Source: Magnetococcales bacterium
GTDB lineage: Bacteria; Pseudomonadota; Magnetococcia; Magnetococcales; JADFXB01
Direction of reading: 5' to 3'
DNA length: 35,135 bases
Assembly: GCA_015233935.1 (NCBI GenBank)
Contig: JADFXB010000031.1
Span: 1-35,135 of the forward strand
Part shown: one piece after another, positions 17,648-25,663 of the stretch
How the letters are laid out: each line of letters starts with the position of its first letter
How positions within the stretch are numbered: position 1 is the stretch's first letter
Notes under the pieces: model-generated
Databases searched by the model: none
Told to the model about the DNA's origin: nothing
The model's input: the letters and a program-made list of their open reading frames with translations, nothing else
Translations under genes and position numbers: made by a program

Positions 17648-18556
17648 ATGGACGCCGAAAAGCAATTAAAAGATGCTGATATTGTTAAAGCCGAATTACT
17701 TGTCAAAAGCATTAAAATTCCTGCACAGCCAAAGGCGGTGCTGGCCATTACCAAAGAGATGCAAAGGCCTGATCCCAACTTTAAGACCATTTCCAGGCTG
17801 ATCAGCGAGGATCTTGCCCTGTCAGCCAAAGTGTTGCGGGTTGTCAATTCGCCATTTTACGGTTTACCAAGGCGTGTGGATTCCATCCAGCATGCCTTCA
17901 CTTTGCTGGGGTTGCGCACCTTTCACCGGGTAATTCTGACCGGTGTACTCCATGACTTACTGGTAAGCAAGGGCGACAAGGCGCACATGGAAGCCTTGGA
18001 ACAATTCTGGAGCTATTCCCTTATAGTGGCCAAGATTGCTGAATTTCTTGCGGTACGAAATCCAAGTTACATCAATATTGTTTCCGGGGATCACGCTTAT
18101 CTGGCCGGGTTGTTTCATGATTGCGCCGTGCCATTGTTCATAGGCAAACATGGAGATTACCAGGAAAAAATTGCTATCGTAAAACAGGCCAATGGCCAGA
18201 TTTTTGCGTTCGAGGAGCAGTCATACGGCGGCAACCATGGTGCCATCGGCTATTTGATGGCCAAATCCTGGCAGCTTCCCGATCCCATCTGTCAAGCCAT
18301 TCGTTTTCATCATCAATTTCGTCTGGAAAGCCAGGATATTGATGAAATGGCTGTTTTGGATGTTTTGCCGGTGTTCGAGATACTCAGGCTGGCCAGTTTT
18401 CTTGGTGAGGGGGTGTTGATCAGCAAAGGATTTGAACTGGCCTGTTGCTATGCCAGTGATGAAGAATTTTTGCAACACGTCAATATGACACCATCAGAAT
18501 TGTCGGCTTTACGACAGGAAGTGGTTGATTGCGTGTCGCTGAATACACAGTTTTAA
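17648..18556 (+). CDS. HDOD-domain signalling protein
   Basis: This 302-aa protein is largely one HDOD domain. Family landmarks are SIKIPAQPKAVLAI near the start, LALSAKVLRVVNSPFYG (about 57-73), AFTLLGLRTFHRVI and AGLFHDCAVPLFIG, which keeps the His-Asp pair. HDOD proteins usually act in regulation rather than as phosphodiesterases; the target here is unknown. ATG 17648 is preferred because longer in-frame starts would lie within mamB. A partial paralogue is at 1-594. It is placed between mamB and feoB, so it is within the magnetosome/iron transcript. Confidence 0.88.
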   Translation: MDAEKQLKDADIVKAELLVKSIKIPAQPKAVLAITKEMQRPDPNFKTISRLISEDLALSAKVLRVVNSPFYGLPRRVDSIQHAFTLLGLRTFHRVILTGVLHDLLVSKGDKAHMEALEQFWSYSLIVAKIAEFLAVRNPSYINIVSGDHAYLAGLFHDCAVPLFIGKHGDYQEKIAIVKQANGQIFAFEEQSYGGNHGAIGYLMAKSWQLPDPICQAIRFHHQFRLESQDIDEMAVLDVLPVFEILRLASFLGEGVLISKGFELACCYASDEEFLQHVNMTPSELSALRQEVVDCVSLNTQF

Positions 18557-18567
18557 GGAATATTACC

Positions 18568-20562
18568 ATGCAACATTGTCATGCGCTTGACAAGACACAA
18601 CTCCAATCCGGCAGGGTGGAAGCATCGGCATTGGTGGCCATTGTGGGTCCTTCCAATGCGGGCAAGAGTGTTTTATTCAATGGTCTGACCGGCGAGTATT
18701 CTATTGTCGCCAACTATCCCCAGACTACGGTTGCGCCAAGCAGGCGATGTATTTCAGTTGCTCATGGTGCTATTGGTCTGGTTGATACCCCTGGTATCGC
18801 CTCTCTGAATGTCACCTCGCGGGATGAAAGGTCCACACTGAAGGTTTTGTTCCAGGATAGTCCCCAAGGTGTGCTGTTCTGCGGCGATGCGTTGCACCTG
18901 AAACGATCTTTGGTGCTGTTGGCTCAACTGTTGGAGTTGGAGCTTCCCACCATCGTCTGTTTCAACAAGGCAGACCAGGCTGCCAGCAGTGGCATGGCTG
19001 TTGATATGGTCCGTCTTGGTGAATTGATGGCCATGCCGGTCATTGAAATAGCTGCGGCCCACGGCATTGGCTTTGACAAGGTGCAGGAATCTTTGAACGA
19101 GTTTCTTGCCTCCAAGGGTGGGGCTTTTGCACCGGATGTAGCCATTCGTTATCCAGTCGTGGTGGAACAAACCATTGATCGCTTGCGCACTCTGTTCAGC
19201 CTGGAACTCCGCCCCAGTCGAGGATTGGTGCTGCTGTTTATGCAGGGGGATGAAACGGCACGCAACTGGTTTGGCGCACAGTTGGCGGAAGAGGTGTTGG
19301 CTGAGGCGGGAAGGGTGGTAGAGGAATTTCATGCCAGGATGACCCCGGTGCGGTTGCAGTTGGCCTTGTTTCAGGCACGGGAAGCCTGGGCCAACCGCCT
19401 GGCGGAACGGACGGTCAGTCAGGCCAACTGTGTGGTGCCTACCCTGCTGCAAAAAGCAGGCTGGGTCACCCGCCATCCGGTTTTTGGCTGGCCCATTTTC
19501 CTGGCCATCCTTTGGCTGACCTTCAAGGGGGTTGGCATCGGTGCAGTGGATTTGGGCGGTTGGTTGGATGGTCTGATTTTTTCCCCCCTTACCCAGGCCA
19601 TCGGTGATTTGGTCACTTATCCCTTGCTTAATGAATTTCTGGTAGGGCAGTTTGGCATATTGACCATGGGGGTGGCCAATGCCATGGTTACCGTTGTACC
19701 AATTTTGTTGGTCTTTTTTCTGATCGTCCATTTTCTTGAGGACATCGGCTATCTACCCAACCTGAGTGTGTTGGCCAACCGTGCTCTCTCTGCTCTGGGA
19801 CTGACCGGCAAGGCGGTGTTGCCTCTGGTGCTGGGCAGTGGTTGCAACACCACCGCCACCATGTCCAGCCGCATCCTGGCCACCCGCAAGGAGCGTTTGT
19901 TGGTCTCCTTTCTGGTAGCTTTGGGGGTGCCGTGTTCGGTGCAAATGGGGGTGCTGTTCGCCATTCTCGCCACCATGCCTTTTTCCGCTCTGCTGATTGT
20001 TTTGAGTGCGGTCATGTTCACCTCTCTGGGATGCGGCATGATCATGAACCGGTTGCTCCCCGGTAGTGGCCAGTCCAGTGAGTTCATCCTGGAATTGCCA
20101 TCGTTTCACTGGCCCCACCCCCGCAATATTGTGCGCAAGACCTACTTCCGCATCAAATGGTTTTTGCTGGAGGCGGTGCCGTTGTTCATGGCGGCGGCGG
20201 TGGTCATGTTTCTGTTGGACAAAAGCGGCTTGCTGAACATCATCAAATCCTTATTGCATCCCCTGATTACCGGTTTTCTCTCTTTGCCGGATAAGGCCAC
20301 CGAAGTTTTCATTCTGGTGCTGGCCCGCCGGGAGGTGGGAGCCGTCTACTTCAAACAGATGGTGGAGGCAGGCGAACTGGAGTATGCCCAGATTGTCACC
20401 GGTTTGGTGGTTATCACCTTGTTTATACCCTGTGTTTCCAATACCATGGTGATGATCAAGGAGTTTGGCGGTCGCTGGGCGATTTCCACCAATCTGGCCA
20501 TTATCGGCATTGCCATCCTGGTGGGCGGTCTGGTCAACGCACTCTTATCCTGGCTGGCCTGA
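18568..20562 (+). CDS. feoB: FeoB ferrous iron transporter (magnetosome-associated)
   Basis: This 664-aa protein has an N-terminal GTPase domain and a polytopic membrane part. G-protein motifs are G1 GPSNAGKS (27-34), G3 DTPG (D73) and G4 NKAD (N133). The membrane region from about 300 shows the FeoB gate features, including LPLVLGSGCNTTATMSSR and LGVPCSVQMGVL. FeoB imports Fe(II) across the inner membrane and would supply iron for magnetite. AAGGA precedes ATG 18568; the in-frame start at 18529 overlaps the HDOD gene. FeoA is not separate: a FeoA-like domain is found on the next gene. Confidence 0.93.
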   Translation: MQHCHALDKTQLQSGRVEASALVAIVGPSNAGKSVLFNGLTGEYSIVANYPQTTVAPSRRCISVAHGAIGLVDTPGIASLNVTSRDERSTLKVLFQDSPQGVLFCGDALHLKRSLVLLAQLLELELPTIVCFNKADQAASSGMAVDMVRLGELMAMPVIEIAAAHGIGFDKVQESLNEFLASKGGAFAPDVAIRYPVVVEQTIDRLRTLFSLELRPSRGLVLLFMQGDETARNWFGAQLAEEVLAEAGRVVEEFHARMTPVRLQLALFQAREAWANRLAERTVSQANCVVPTLLQKAGWVTRHPVFGWPIFLAILWLTFKGVGIGAVDLGGWLDGLIFSPLTQAIGDLVTYPLLNEFLVGQFGILTMGVANAMVTVVPILLVFFLIVHFLEDIGYLPNLSVLANRALSALGLTGKAVLPLVLGSGCNTTATMSSRILATRKERLLVSFLVALGVPCSVQMGVLFAILATMPFSALLIVLSAVMFTSLGCGMIMNRLLPGSGQSSEFILELPSFHWPHPRNIVRKTYFRIKWFLLEAVPLFMAAAVVMFLLDKSGLLNIIKSLLHPLITGFLSLPDKATEVFILVLARREVGAVYFKQMVEAGELEYAQIVTGLVVITLFIPCVSNTMVMIKEFGGRWAISTNLAIIGIAILVGGLVNALLSWLA

Positions 20563-20584
20563 CTCCAGACGAAAGGAAACATCA

Positions 20585-21253
20585 ATGGATATGGAAACAG
20601 AACGTCGACGGGATGAACTACTGGAAATGCTGTGGCGGTTGACCGAACGGCATGAACCAACCCTGGGCTTTTTGCGTCAGCACGATACCGAACAGCGTTA
20701 TGAAGGGTATCTGAAGGAATTTTCCAGCAATGGCATGATCCGCATGGAAGAGGGGCGAATACTGTTGACCAGCAAGGGACAGAAAAAGGCACGGGATATT
20801 GTCAGACGGCATCGACTGGCAGAGCGTCTTCTGGTGGATGTCATGGGAAAACTGGCCAGTGAAACCGAAGAGGAGGCCTGCGAATTTGAACATGTGCTGG
20901 CCCCTGAGTTGGTGGATGCCATATGCACCCTGTTGGGTCACCCCACCACCTGTCCCCATGGACAGCCCATTCCTGATGGGGCATGTTGTGCGAAAAAGAA
21001 ACAGGTTGTGGAAATGAGTGTGGTCTCCCTTACCCAGGTGGAAGCCGGTCAGCAAATTCGCATTGCTTCCATCGACACACAGGACCCGCAAAGGTTGAGC
21101 CGACTGCTGGCACTGGGCTTTATGCCAGGCAGCAACATTACCCTGCTGCAAAGATATCCTACTCTGGTGGTGCAGTTGGAGGGGCGGCAAATCGCTTTCG
21201 AGGAGAGCATCGGCAACGATTTGCGTGTCTGGCAAAAACAGGGCAGCAATTGA
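20585..21253 (+). CDS. DtxR-like metal-dependent regulator with C-terminal FeoA domain
   Basis: This 222-aa protein joins two modules. Residues of about 5-75 look like a DtxR/MntR winged helix, ending in ILLTSKGQKKA. Residues 80-140 match the metal-binding/dimerisation domain, with CEFEHVLAPELVDAI and the hallmark LGHPTTCPHGQPIP. A short Cys-Cys stretch follows. Residues of about 145-220 form a FeoA/SH3-like domain (LSRLLALGFMPGSNITLL). DtxR-family proteins repress iron genes when Fe(II) is bound, and FeoA domains assist FeoB. It starts 22 bases after feoB with an AAAGGAAA site. The combination suggests an iron sensor that may also contact FeoB; the second role is inference. Confidence 0.9.
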   Translation: MDMETERRRDELLEMLWRLTERHEPTLGFLRQHDTEQRYEGYLKEFSSNGMIRMEEGRILLTSKGQKKARDIVRRHRLAERLLVDVMGKLASETEEEACEFEHVLAPELVDAICTLLGHPTTCPHGQPIPDGACCAKKKQVVEMSVVSLTQVEAGQQIRIASIDTQDPQRLSRLLALGFMPGSNITLLQRYPTLVVQLEGRQIAFEESIGNDLRVWQKQGSN

Positions 21254-21254
21254 T

Positions 21255-21776
21255 ATGGGTATCAATAAGGACCAAATACTTGGCTGGGTCGGTAGTGCCA
21301 TTGTTCTTGTGGTGGTCGGGACCGTTGTGCTGGCTTTGTTTCCGGAAACCTTTCGCTCCTTGGTCCCGGCAAAAGCCAGTGGGCCGGTCGCCACCAACCA
21401 GAACAGTCTGACGCCCATGCCGCCGCCAATTACCAAGCCCAAGCCTGGATTGATTCCTTTTGAACAGGCCCCTACCGTCCGTTTTAAGGGGCGCATTCAG
21501 CAAGTGACGGAAATGGTCCAGCGGGATGGTCAAATCCATATCTGGATTCACGATATCAGTGGCAAGGAAATGCAGGTTTCCGTTGCCCCTGGTTGGTATC
21601 TCCAGTATATGGGATGCACTCTCGGCCACGATACAGAGATAACAGGCATGGGGTTCAGCTTTGACAATCAGGGTGGCGATCCCCTGATCTATGCACGGCA
21701 AATCCAGATTAACGGGCGCAACTGCCGCCTGCGCAACGACGAGGGGTTTGCCTTATGGTCCAACCGGTTGCGGTAA
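21255..21776 (+). CDS. mamS: MamS magnetosome protein
   Basis: This 173-aa protein has an N-terminal membrane helix (about 10-31), a Pro-rich linker and a beta-rich periplasmic-type domain. Recognisable features are QIHIWIHDISGKE, VAPGWYLQYMGC and the C-terminal CRLRNDEGFALWSN, which match MamS as I know it. MamS affects crystal size and resembles MamR. The ATG lies one base after the upstream stop; an in-frame GTG at 21225 would give 10 extra residues inside the regulator gene. mamT follows, as in other islands. Confidence 0.9.
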   Translation: MGINKDQILGWVGSAIVLVVVGTVVLALFPETFRSLVPAKASGPVATNQNSLTPMPPPITKPKPGLIPFEQAPTVRFKGRIQQVTEMVQRDGQIHIWIHDISGKEMQVSVAPGWYLQYMGCTLGHDTEITGMGFSFDNQGGDPLIYARQIQINGRNCRLRNDEGFALWSNRLR

Positions 21777-21804
21777 CCATCCAACAGGCTACGGGACAGT
21801 GACC

Positions 21805-22305
21805 ATGAAGCTGCGGATGGTTGGCGGATTGCTGTTGGTAGGAGTGATCGCCGTTGGTCTCATCGGGCAGGAAAGGCTGTCCGAGACGGGCACAAAAATG
21901 AGTGCCTGGTGGAACGGTTTCGGCACTATGGACAGGCCGGACCCCCAATTGCTGGGGGAGATATTCGGCTCCATGCCCAAACCGACCCAGCCAGCGTTGA
22001 GTGATCCAATCATCCAGAGCTTGACGCCCCAGACCACTCGCAAGGTGGTTGTCAAGCGTATACCCACCATTGATCCTGGAAGCCGATTGGCCCATACCTA
22101 TTGGGGCGAGTGTACCCGCTGTCACCTGTTGCGCGGTGGACCACCACCGGGGAGTCAGCCCATCACACCTGTTGGCAAGTTTTGGGAGAAGGCCTCCACC
22201 ATCAAAAAGGTAGGGCCGCCCATTCTTCCCGACTCCAATCGCCCGCATCCCCCGTCGGGGCGTTGCATCAAGTGTCATGACATCGTGATCGAGGTGCCCA
22301 TATGA
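21805..22305 (+). CDS. mamT: MamT, double magnetochrome protein
   Basis: This 166-aa protein has an N-terminal membrane helix (about 3-20) and two CxxCH haem sites: C103/C106/H107 (GECTRCH) and C154/C157/H158 (GRCIKCH). Together these are a magnetochrome pair without a PDZ domain, as in MamT. It is thought to take part in electron transfer during magnetite maturation. ATG 21805 is preferred over the longer in-frame ATG 21691 within mamS, because a membrane anchor then begins the protein. It follows mamS by 28 bases. Confidence 0.9.
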   Translation: MKLRMVGGLLLVGVIAVGLIGQERLSETGTKMSAWWNGFGTMDRPDPQLLGEIFGSMPKPTQPALSDPIIQSLTPQTTRKVVVKRIPTIDPGSRLAHTYWGECTRCHLLRGGPPPGSQPITPVGKFWEKASTIKKVGPPILPDSNRPHPPSGRCIKCHDIVIEVPI

Positions 22306-22327
22306 TTCTGTTTTTCAGGAGATTATC

Positions 22328-23737
22328 ATGATGGAATGGTTGACCGTCCCCCTTCTTAACGGATCAACAGTTTGGATGGCGGCAGCGGCGTCCGCTGTTT
22401 TTGCTGGCCTGCTGGTGATACTGTGGTCATTGCTGCAATGGATTGTTTTGCGTCGGGTTCATCTGTTTCCCATAGAGCGTCAGTTGCAGGAAGCCACCTC
22501 CCTCCTTGCCGATACCCCTTCGGATCCCATAGCCTTTGCCAAACACTATCCCCAAATCAATCGCCGTATGGCTGGCACTGCCCCGCTGTCCAAAATCTGG
22601 GAAGGGTACTGCGCCAATCTGATTTTCTCTCAAGGCGATGGACCAGTGATGAGCAGTCGGCCTGCTCAACATGTCATGCAAACCGCTGCACTGACCGATG
22701 GCAAGGTGGACCGACGATTTTACCAAGCCATGCCGGGCTATCTGATGGCAACTGGCCTGTTGTTTACTTTTGTCGGATTGATGGTAACACTGCTCTCCTC
22801 TGGTCAGGAGATGACCAGTCTGGATACAGGCGATGCCAAACATGCCATCCGTCAGTTGCTCATTATGGCATCGTTGCAGTTTTTGCCTGCGGTGTTGGGT
22901 ATGTTGAGTGCCGGTTGGTTTTCACTGCGTTTGAAACGGCAAATGTATCGGCTTGATCAGGCCTTATCCCAATGGTGCCGCCTGCTGGATGAACGGATTA
23001 TTATTGTCACCTATGAACAGTTGATCTACAGCCAATTGCTGGAAGCCAAGGTGCAAACCCGGCGACTGGCCCAGTTGACCAATCAACTGGATCGACAGGT
23101 CACCGTTTTTGATGAACAAGGCAGCTTTCAGGTGGCCAGTCAGCCCCCCATGGAAACAGTTTTGCGCATGCCTGCAAACACAAACAGCGGTGACGAGATG
23201 GCCCGTGTCATGGAACAATCTCTGGACCGCTTTTTACTGCAATTGCGGGAACAAAACCGCATTCAAACCAATCCTATGGTGGATAATGTAGAAAAATTTT
23301 CCCTGGCCATTCGCAACATGGGGGGCATGGTGCAGTCTTTTCATCAACAGATTGGTGAATTGCGTGCTGCCTGTCAGCAGAGTGCCAGGGAGTTGCACAG
23401 CCTTTCAACACCCTTTGCTGAAGTGGCTGAATTGCTCAAAAGCACCGCGAGCCAGGTTCAGGACAGTCATGCAAGCATGGCCCAGGTGGCCAAGCAGTTT
23501 CCTGCCACGGTCGCAGTCATGACCGATGCCAGTCGGCAAACCCAGGAAATGTTGACCTCCTATCAGGACCGTATGCAACACATGGAGGGAATGCTCACCA
23601 TCCTTGCGGACATTCGCACCGACGTGGCAGCGTTTCCCGATCTGGTGGCCGAATATATGGCCAAAAAAGCCAATTTATCTGCGCAAAAGACGGTGTTGGA
23701 AGAGAAGTCGGCGTTTGAAGGAGAGGAATTGTCATGA
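22328..23737 (+). CDS. MotA/TolQ/ZorA-like membrane protein with long cytoplasmic tail
   Basis: This 469-aa protein has a membrane layout like the MotA/TolQ/ExbB family: one helix at about 18-40, a cytoplasmic loop, then a helix pair at about 138-157 (YLMATGLLFTFVGLMVTLL) and 176-198 (MASLQFLPAVLGMLSAGWF). A helical, coiled-coil-like tail of some 270 residues follows. The long tail resembles ZorA of the Zorya system more than flagellar MotA. GGAGA lies before the ATG. The next gene, an OmpA/MotB-like protein, overlaps by ATGA, supporting a two-component complex. No magnetosome function is known to me for it; the location right after mamT suggests one. Confidence 0.7.
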   Translation: MMEWLTVPLLNGSTVWMAAAASAVFAGLLVILWSLLQWIVLRRVHLFPIERQLQEATSLLADTPSDPIAFAKHYPQINRRMAGTAPLSKIWEGYCANLIFSQGDGPVMSSRPAQHVMQTAALTDGKVDRRFYQAMPGYLMATGLLFTFVGLMVTLLSSGQEMTSLDTGDAKHAIRQLLIMASLQFLPAVLGMLSAGWFSLRLKRQMYRLDQALSQWCRLLDERIIIVTYEQLIYSQLLEAKVQTRRLAQLTNQLDRQVTVFDEQGSFQVASQPPMETVLRMPANTNSGDEMARVMEQSLDRFLLQLREQNRIQTNPMVDNVEKFSLAIRNMGGMVQSFHQQIGELRAACQQSARELHSLSTPFAEVAELLKSTASQVQDSHASMAQVAKQFPATVAVMTDASRQTQEMLTSYQDRMQHMEGMLTILADIRTDVAAFPDLVAEYMAKKANLSAQKTVLEEKSAFEGEELS

Positions 23738-24699
23738 GCTACACATGTTCCCCCTGGTTGCAGGAAGAAGAGGAGACCACAACTCCGGTAGGTTTGGTCA
23801 CCTTGGCCATGGGGGTAATGGGTCTCTCCCTGATGGTGCTCATGGCTGTGGTGATGCAGAATCGTTTGCTGGTCGCACCATCCGTGCAACTGTCAGCGGT
23901 GGTTGGTGGGGAGGGTGCCAGGGAAGTGGAGCGTCTTCGTCTGGAAAACTTCCGTTTGCAACGTCAATTGGGGTTGATCAACACCAATGTTGACACCGCT
24001 GCTGTCCAGTCGGAGAAGTTGGCCAGGCTGCAAAATAATTTGGATGAAAGTGTTGCTGAGCGCAAAAGCCTCATGGAGCGATCCCTGCACTTCAATCAAC
24101 GCCTGCAAAATATGATGCAGGCACGCAACATGCTGCTGACCGAGGTGAAGCAACGGTTGTCGGTGGAGGGAATCGAGGTTGTGATCAATGAATCCACCGG
24201 TCGGGTGCAATTTCCCGGTGTGCTGGTTTTCAACTCCGGTTCAACGGTTCTTTTGGAAAAAAAGCAGGAGACGGTTGCACGTGTAGCGGATGTGTTGGCC
24301 GATCTACTGGCTTGTCATGCTGGTGGTGCCCCTGCCATCTCTCGCCCCGCCAGTTGTCCTGAGTTGCCGGTTTCCCTAGAGAGTATCTTGATTGAGGGTC
24401 ATACGGATAACATTCCTGTTCGTTATACCCGTTTTCAGGATAACTGGGTGCTTTCCGCCGGTCGGGCATCCCACGTCCTCAATGGGTTGTTCAAGGCAAA
24501 TCCCGCACTGGCAGGGCTTCACAATGAAAATGGCGACCCCATGTTGCGAGTTGGCGGCAATGGGGATCGCATCCCCATTGATGACAATGAGCAAGAGGTT
24601 GGGCGACGCAATAACCGGCGGGTGGAGTTGCGCTTTACCGTGTCCTGGCCCAAGCTGGAATCTCTTATCGAAAAGTCTGTTACCACACAGGGAGAATGA
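23734..24699 (+). CDS. OmpA/MotB-like peptidoglycan-binding membrane protein
   Basis: This 321-aa protein has one N-terminal membrane helix (about 18-41) and a coiled-coil segment (about 65-150). The C-terminal OmpA-like domain has the typical peptidoglycan-contact motifs: IEGHTDNIPV, NWVLSAGRAS and GRRNNRRVELRF. It looks like a MotB/ZorB-type stator partner of the preceding gene. However, the membrane helix has no Asp or Glu, while MotB and ZorB use an Asp there for ion flow. It may therefore be a non-conducting anchor linking the membrane complex to the cell wall. The stop overlaps the next gene (ATGA). Confidence 0.8.
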   Translation: MSYTCSPWLQEEEETTTPVGLVTLAMGVMGLSLMVLMAVVMQNRLLVAPSVQLSAVVGGEGAREVERLRLENFRLQRQLGLINTNVDTAAVQSEKLARLQNNLDESVAERKSLMERSLHFNQRLQNMMQARNMLLTEVKQRLSVEGIEVVINESTGRVQFPGVLVFNSGSTVLLEKKQETVARVADVLADLLACHAGGAPAISRPASCPELPVSLESILIEGHTDNIPVRYTRFQDNWVLSAGRASHVLNGLFKANPALAGLHNENGDPMLRVGGNGDRIPIDDNEQEVGRRNNRRVELRFTVSWPKLESLIEKSVTTQGE

Positions 24700-25274
24700 C
24701 CATGTTGCCACTGCTTTTGGGTGCTGTTACCGGCTCGCTGATAGGTCATTTAACCGGTCAAAAACTGGCGGGCAAGAAAACTTTCCTGGATTTGCCGGAT
24801 GCCGAGGAGGAGAGGTATGAATCCCCTTCCGTCATCAATGAGCAGGTCATTCAGGAAGAGAGTATTATTCTGGCCACTGAGGATGTGCCGTTGGACAATC
24901 GTTTCGGTAACCGGGTATTGGTCAGCGAGCATGAATTTTCCCGTTCCGCCGCCACCACCCTGAAAATTGGCCAGAGTCGGGATGCCGAGGTCTCTTCCGA
25001 GGTGGACGTAGGTTTGCTGGAGACCCTTCTGAAGGGAAAACTGGCCAAATCCATGGGCACAGAACTGGGAGGACAAATCAGCCGCAGGGTGCGTCTGAAA
25101 TTCGAGGCAGATCCGGGTAAGTTTGTCCACTATCGGGTGGTCTGGAAACAGGAATCCCGCCGGGGTATTTTGCTTGTTCAGATGGCTGGTCAGGAGAGGC
25201 AATTCCCTTACATGGTGACTTACGGTCTTTACCATTCGGTGGAAAGCCTTTCTGCTCCGGCAGAGGTGGGTTGA
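24696..25274 (+). CDS. Hypothetical protein, 192 aa
   Basis: I do not recognise a family. A short hydrophobic N-terminus (about residues 3-20, Gly-rich) could be a membrane anchor or a glycine-zipper helix. The remainder is hydrophilic, with a probably beta-rich C-terminal half that includes VHYRVVWKQESRRG. ATG 24696 overlaps the upstream stop; ATG 24702 is also possible. The overlap suggests it works with the OmpA-like and MotA/ZorA-like proteins. Confidence 0.7.
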   Translation: MTMLPLLLGAVTGSLIGHLTGQKLAGKKTFLDLPDAEEERYESPSVINEQVIQEESIILATEDVPLDNRFGNRVLVSEHEFSRSAATTLKIGQSRDAEVSSEVDVGLLETLLKGKLAKSMGTELGGQISRRVRLKFEADPGKFVHYRVVWKQESRRGILLVQMAGQERQFPYMVTYGLYHSVESLSAPAEVG

Positions 25275-25337
25275 CTGTCGGCATCTCCTGCGTGGTGACC
25301 TGTTTTTTGCTTTGGTGGTTGGAAAAAAGACATCAAC

Positions 25338-25622
25338 GTGACCCGATATCCATTGCAAGATTCACCATTTCCCGCACCGGCTGGCAAGCCCGTCAGTCGG
25401 GAGGAGTTTTTGTCAGGATTGGAAAAGGCGGTTTCTGCCATTCACAGCGATGTGGATGCAGAACGGCTGAAATTCAAGGTGACCGATGCCATGGTCTGCG
25501 GACTGATAACCTCTGACGAGTCGCGTAAAATTGCCATTCTTCTTGAGAAACTTCGTCGCACTTTGGTTCCGCCGCACAGGTCTTTGTTGGATGATTTTTA
25601 TCAAAAAAAATCTAAGAAATAA
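25338..25622 (+). CDS. Hypothetical small protein, 94 aa
   Basis: No family is recognised. It is a soluble, probably helical protein from the second third on (SREEFLSGLEKAV, then ESRKIAILLEKLRRTL), ending in a Lys-rich tail. The start is GTG 25338, preceded by GGAAAAAAGA. An overlapping frame (25271-25516) looks less protein-like. It closes the run of genes without large gaps before the Rpn gene. Confidence 0.55.
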   Translation: MTRYPLQDSPFPAPAGKPVSREEFLSGLEKAVSAIHSDVDAERLKFKVTDAMVCGLITSDESRKIAILLEKLRRTLVPPHRSLLDDFYQKKSKK

Positions 25623-25663
25623 TAACATGTTGTATAGTTATATTGTTTGTCGAGGCGCAGAAG

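Noticed and set aside
22328-24699. A Zorya anti-phage system (ZorAB)
   Set aside because: The first two genes resemble ZorA and ZorB in layout, but the effector genes (ZorC/ZorD or ZorE) are absent, the ZorB-type membrane Asp is missing, and the pair is embedded among magnetosome genes.
25271-25516. 81-aa + strand frame with a hydrophobic start
   Set aside because: It starts at a TTG, overlaps the more protein-like 94-aa frame, and its second half is Arg/Gly/Cys-rich as expected for an out-of-frame reading.
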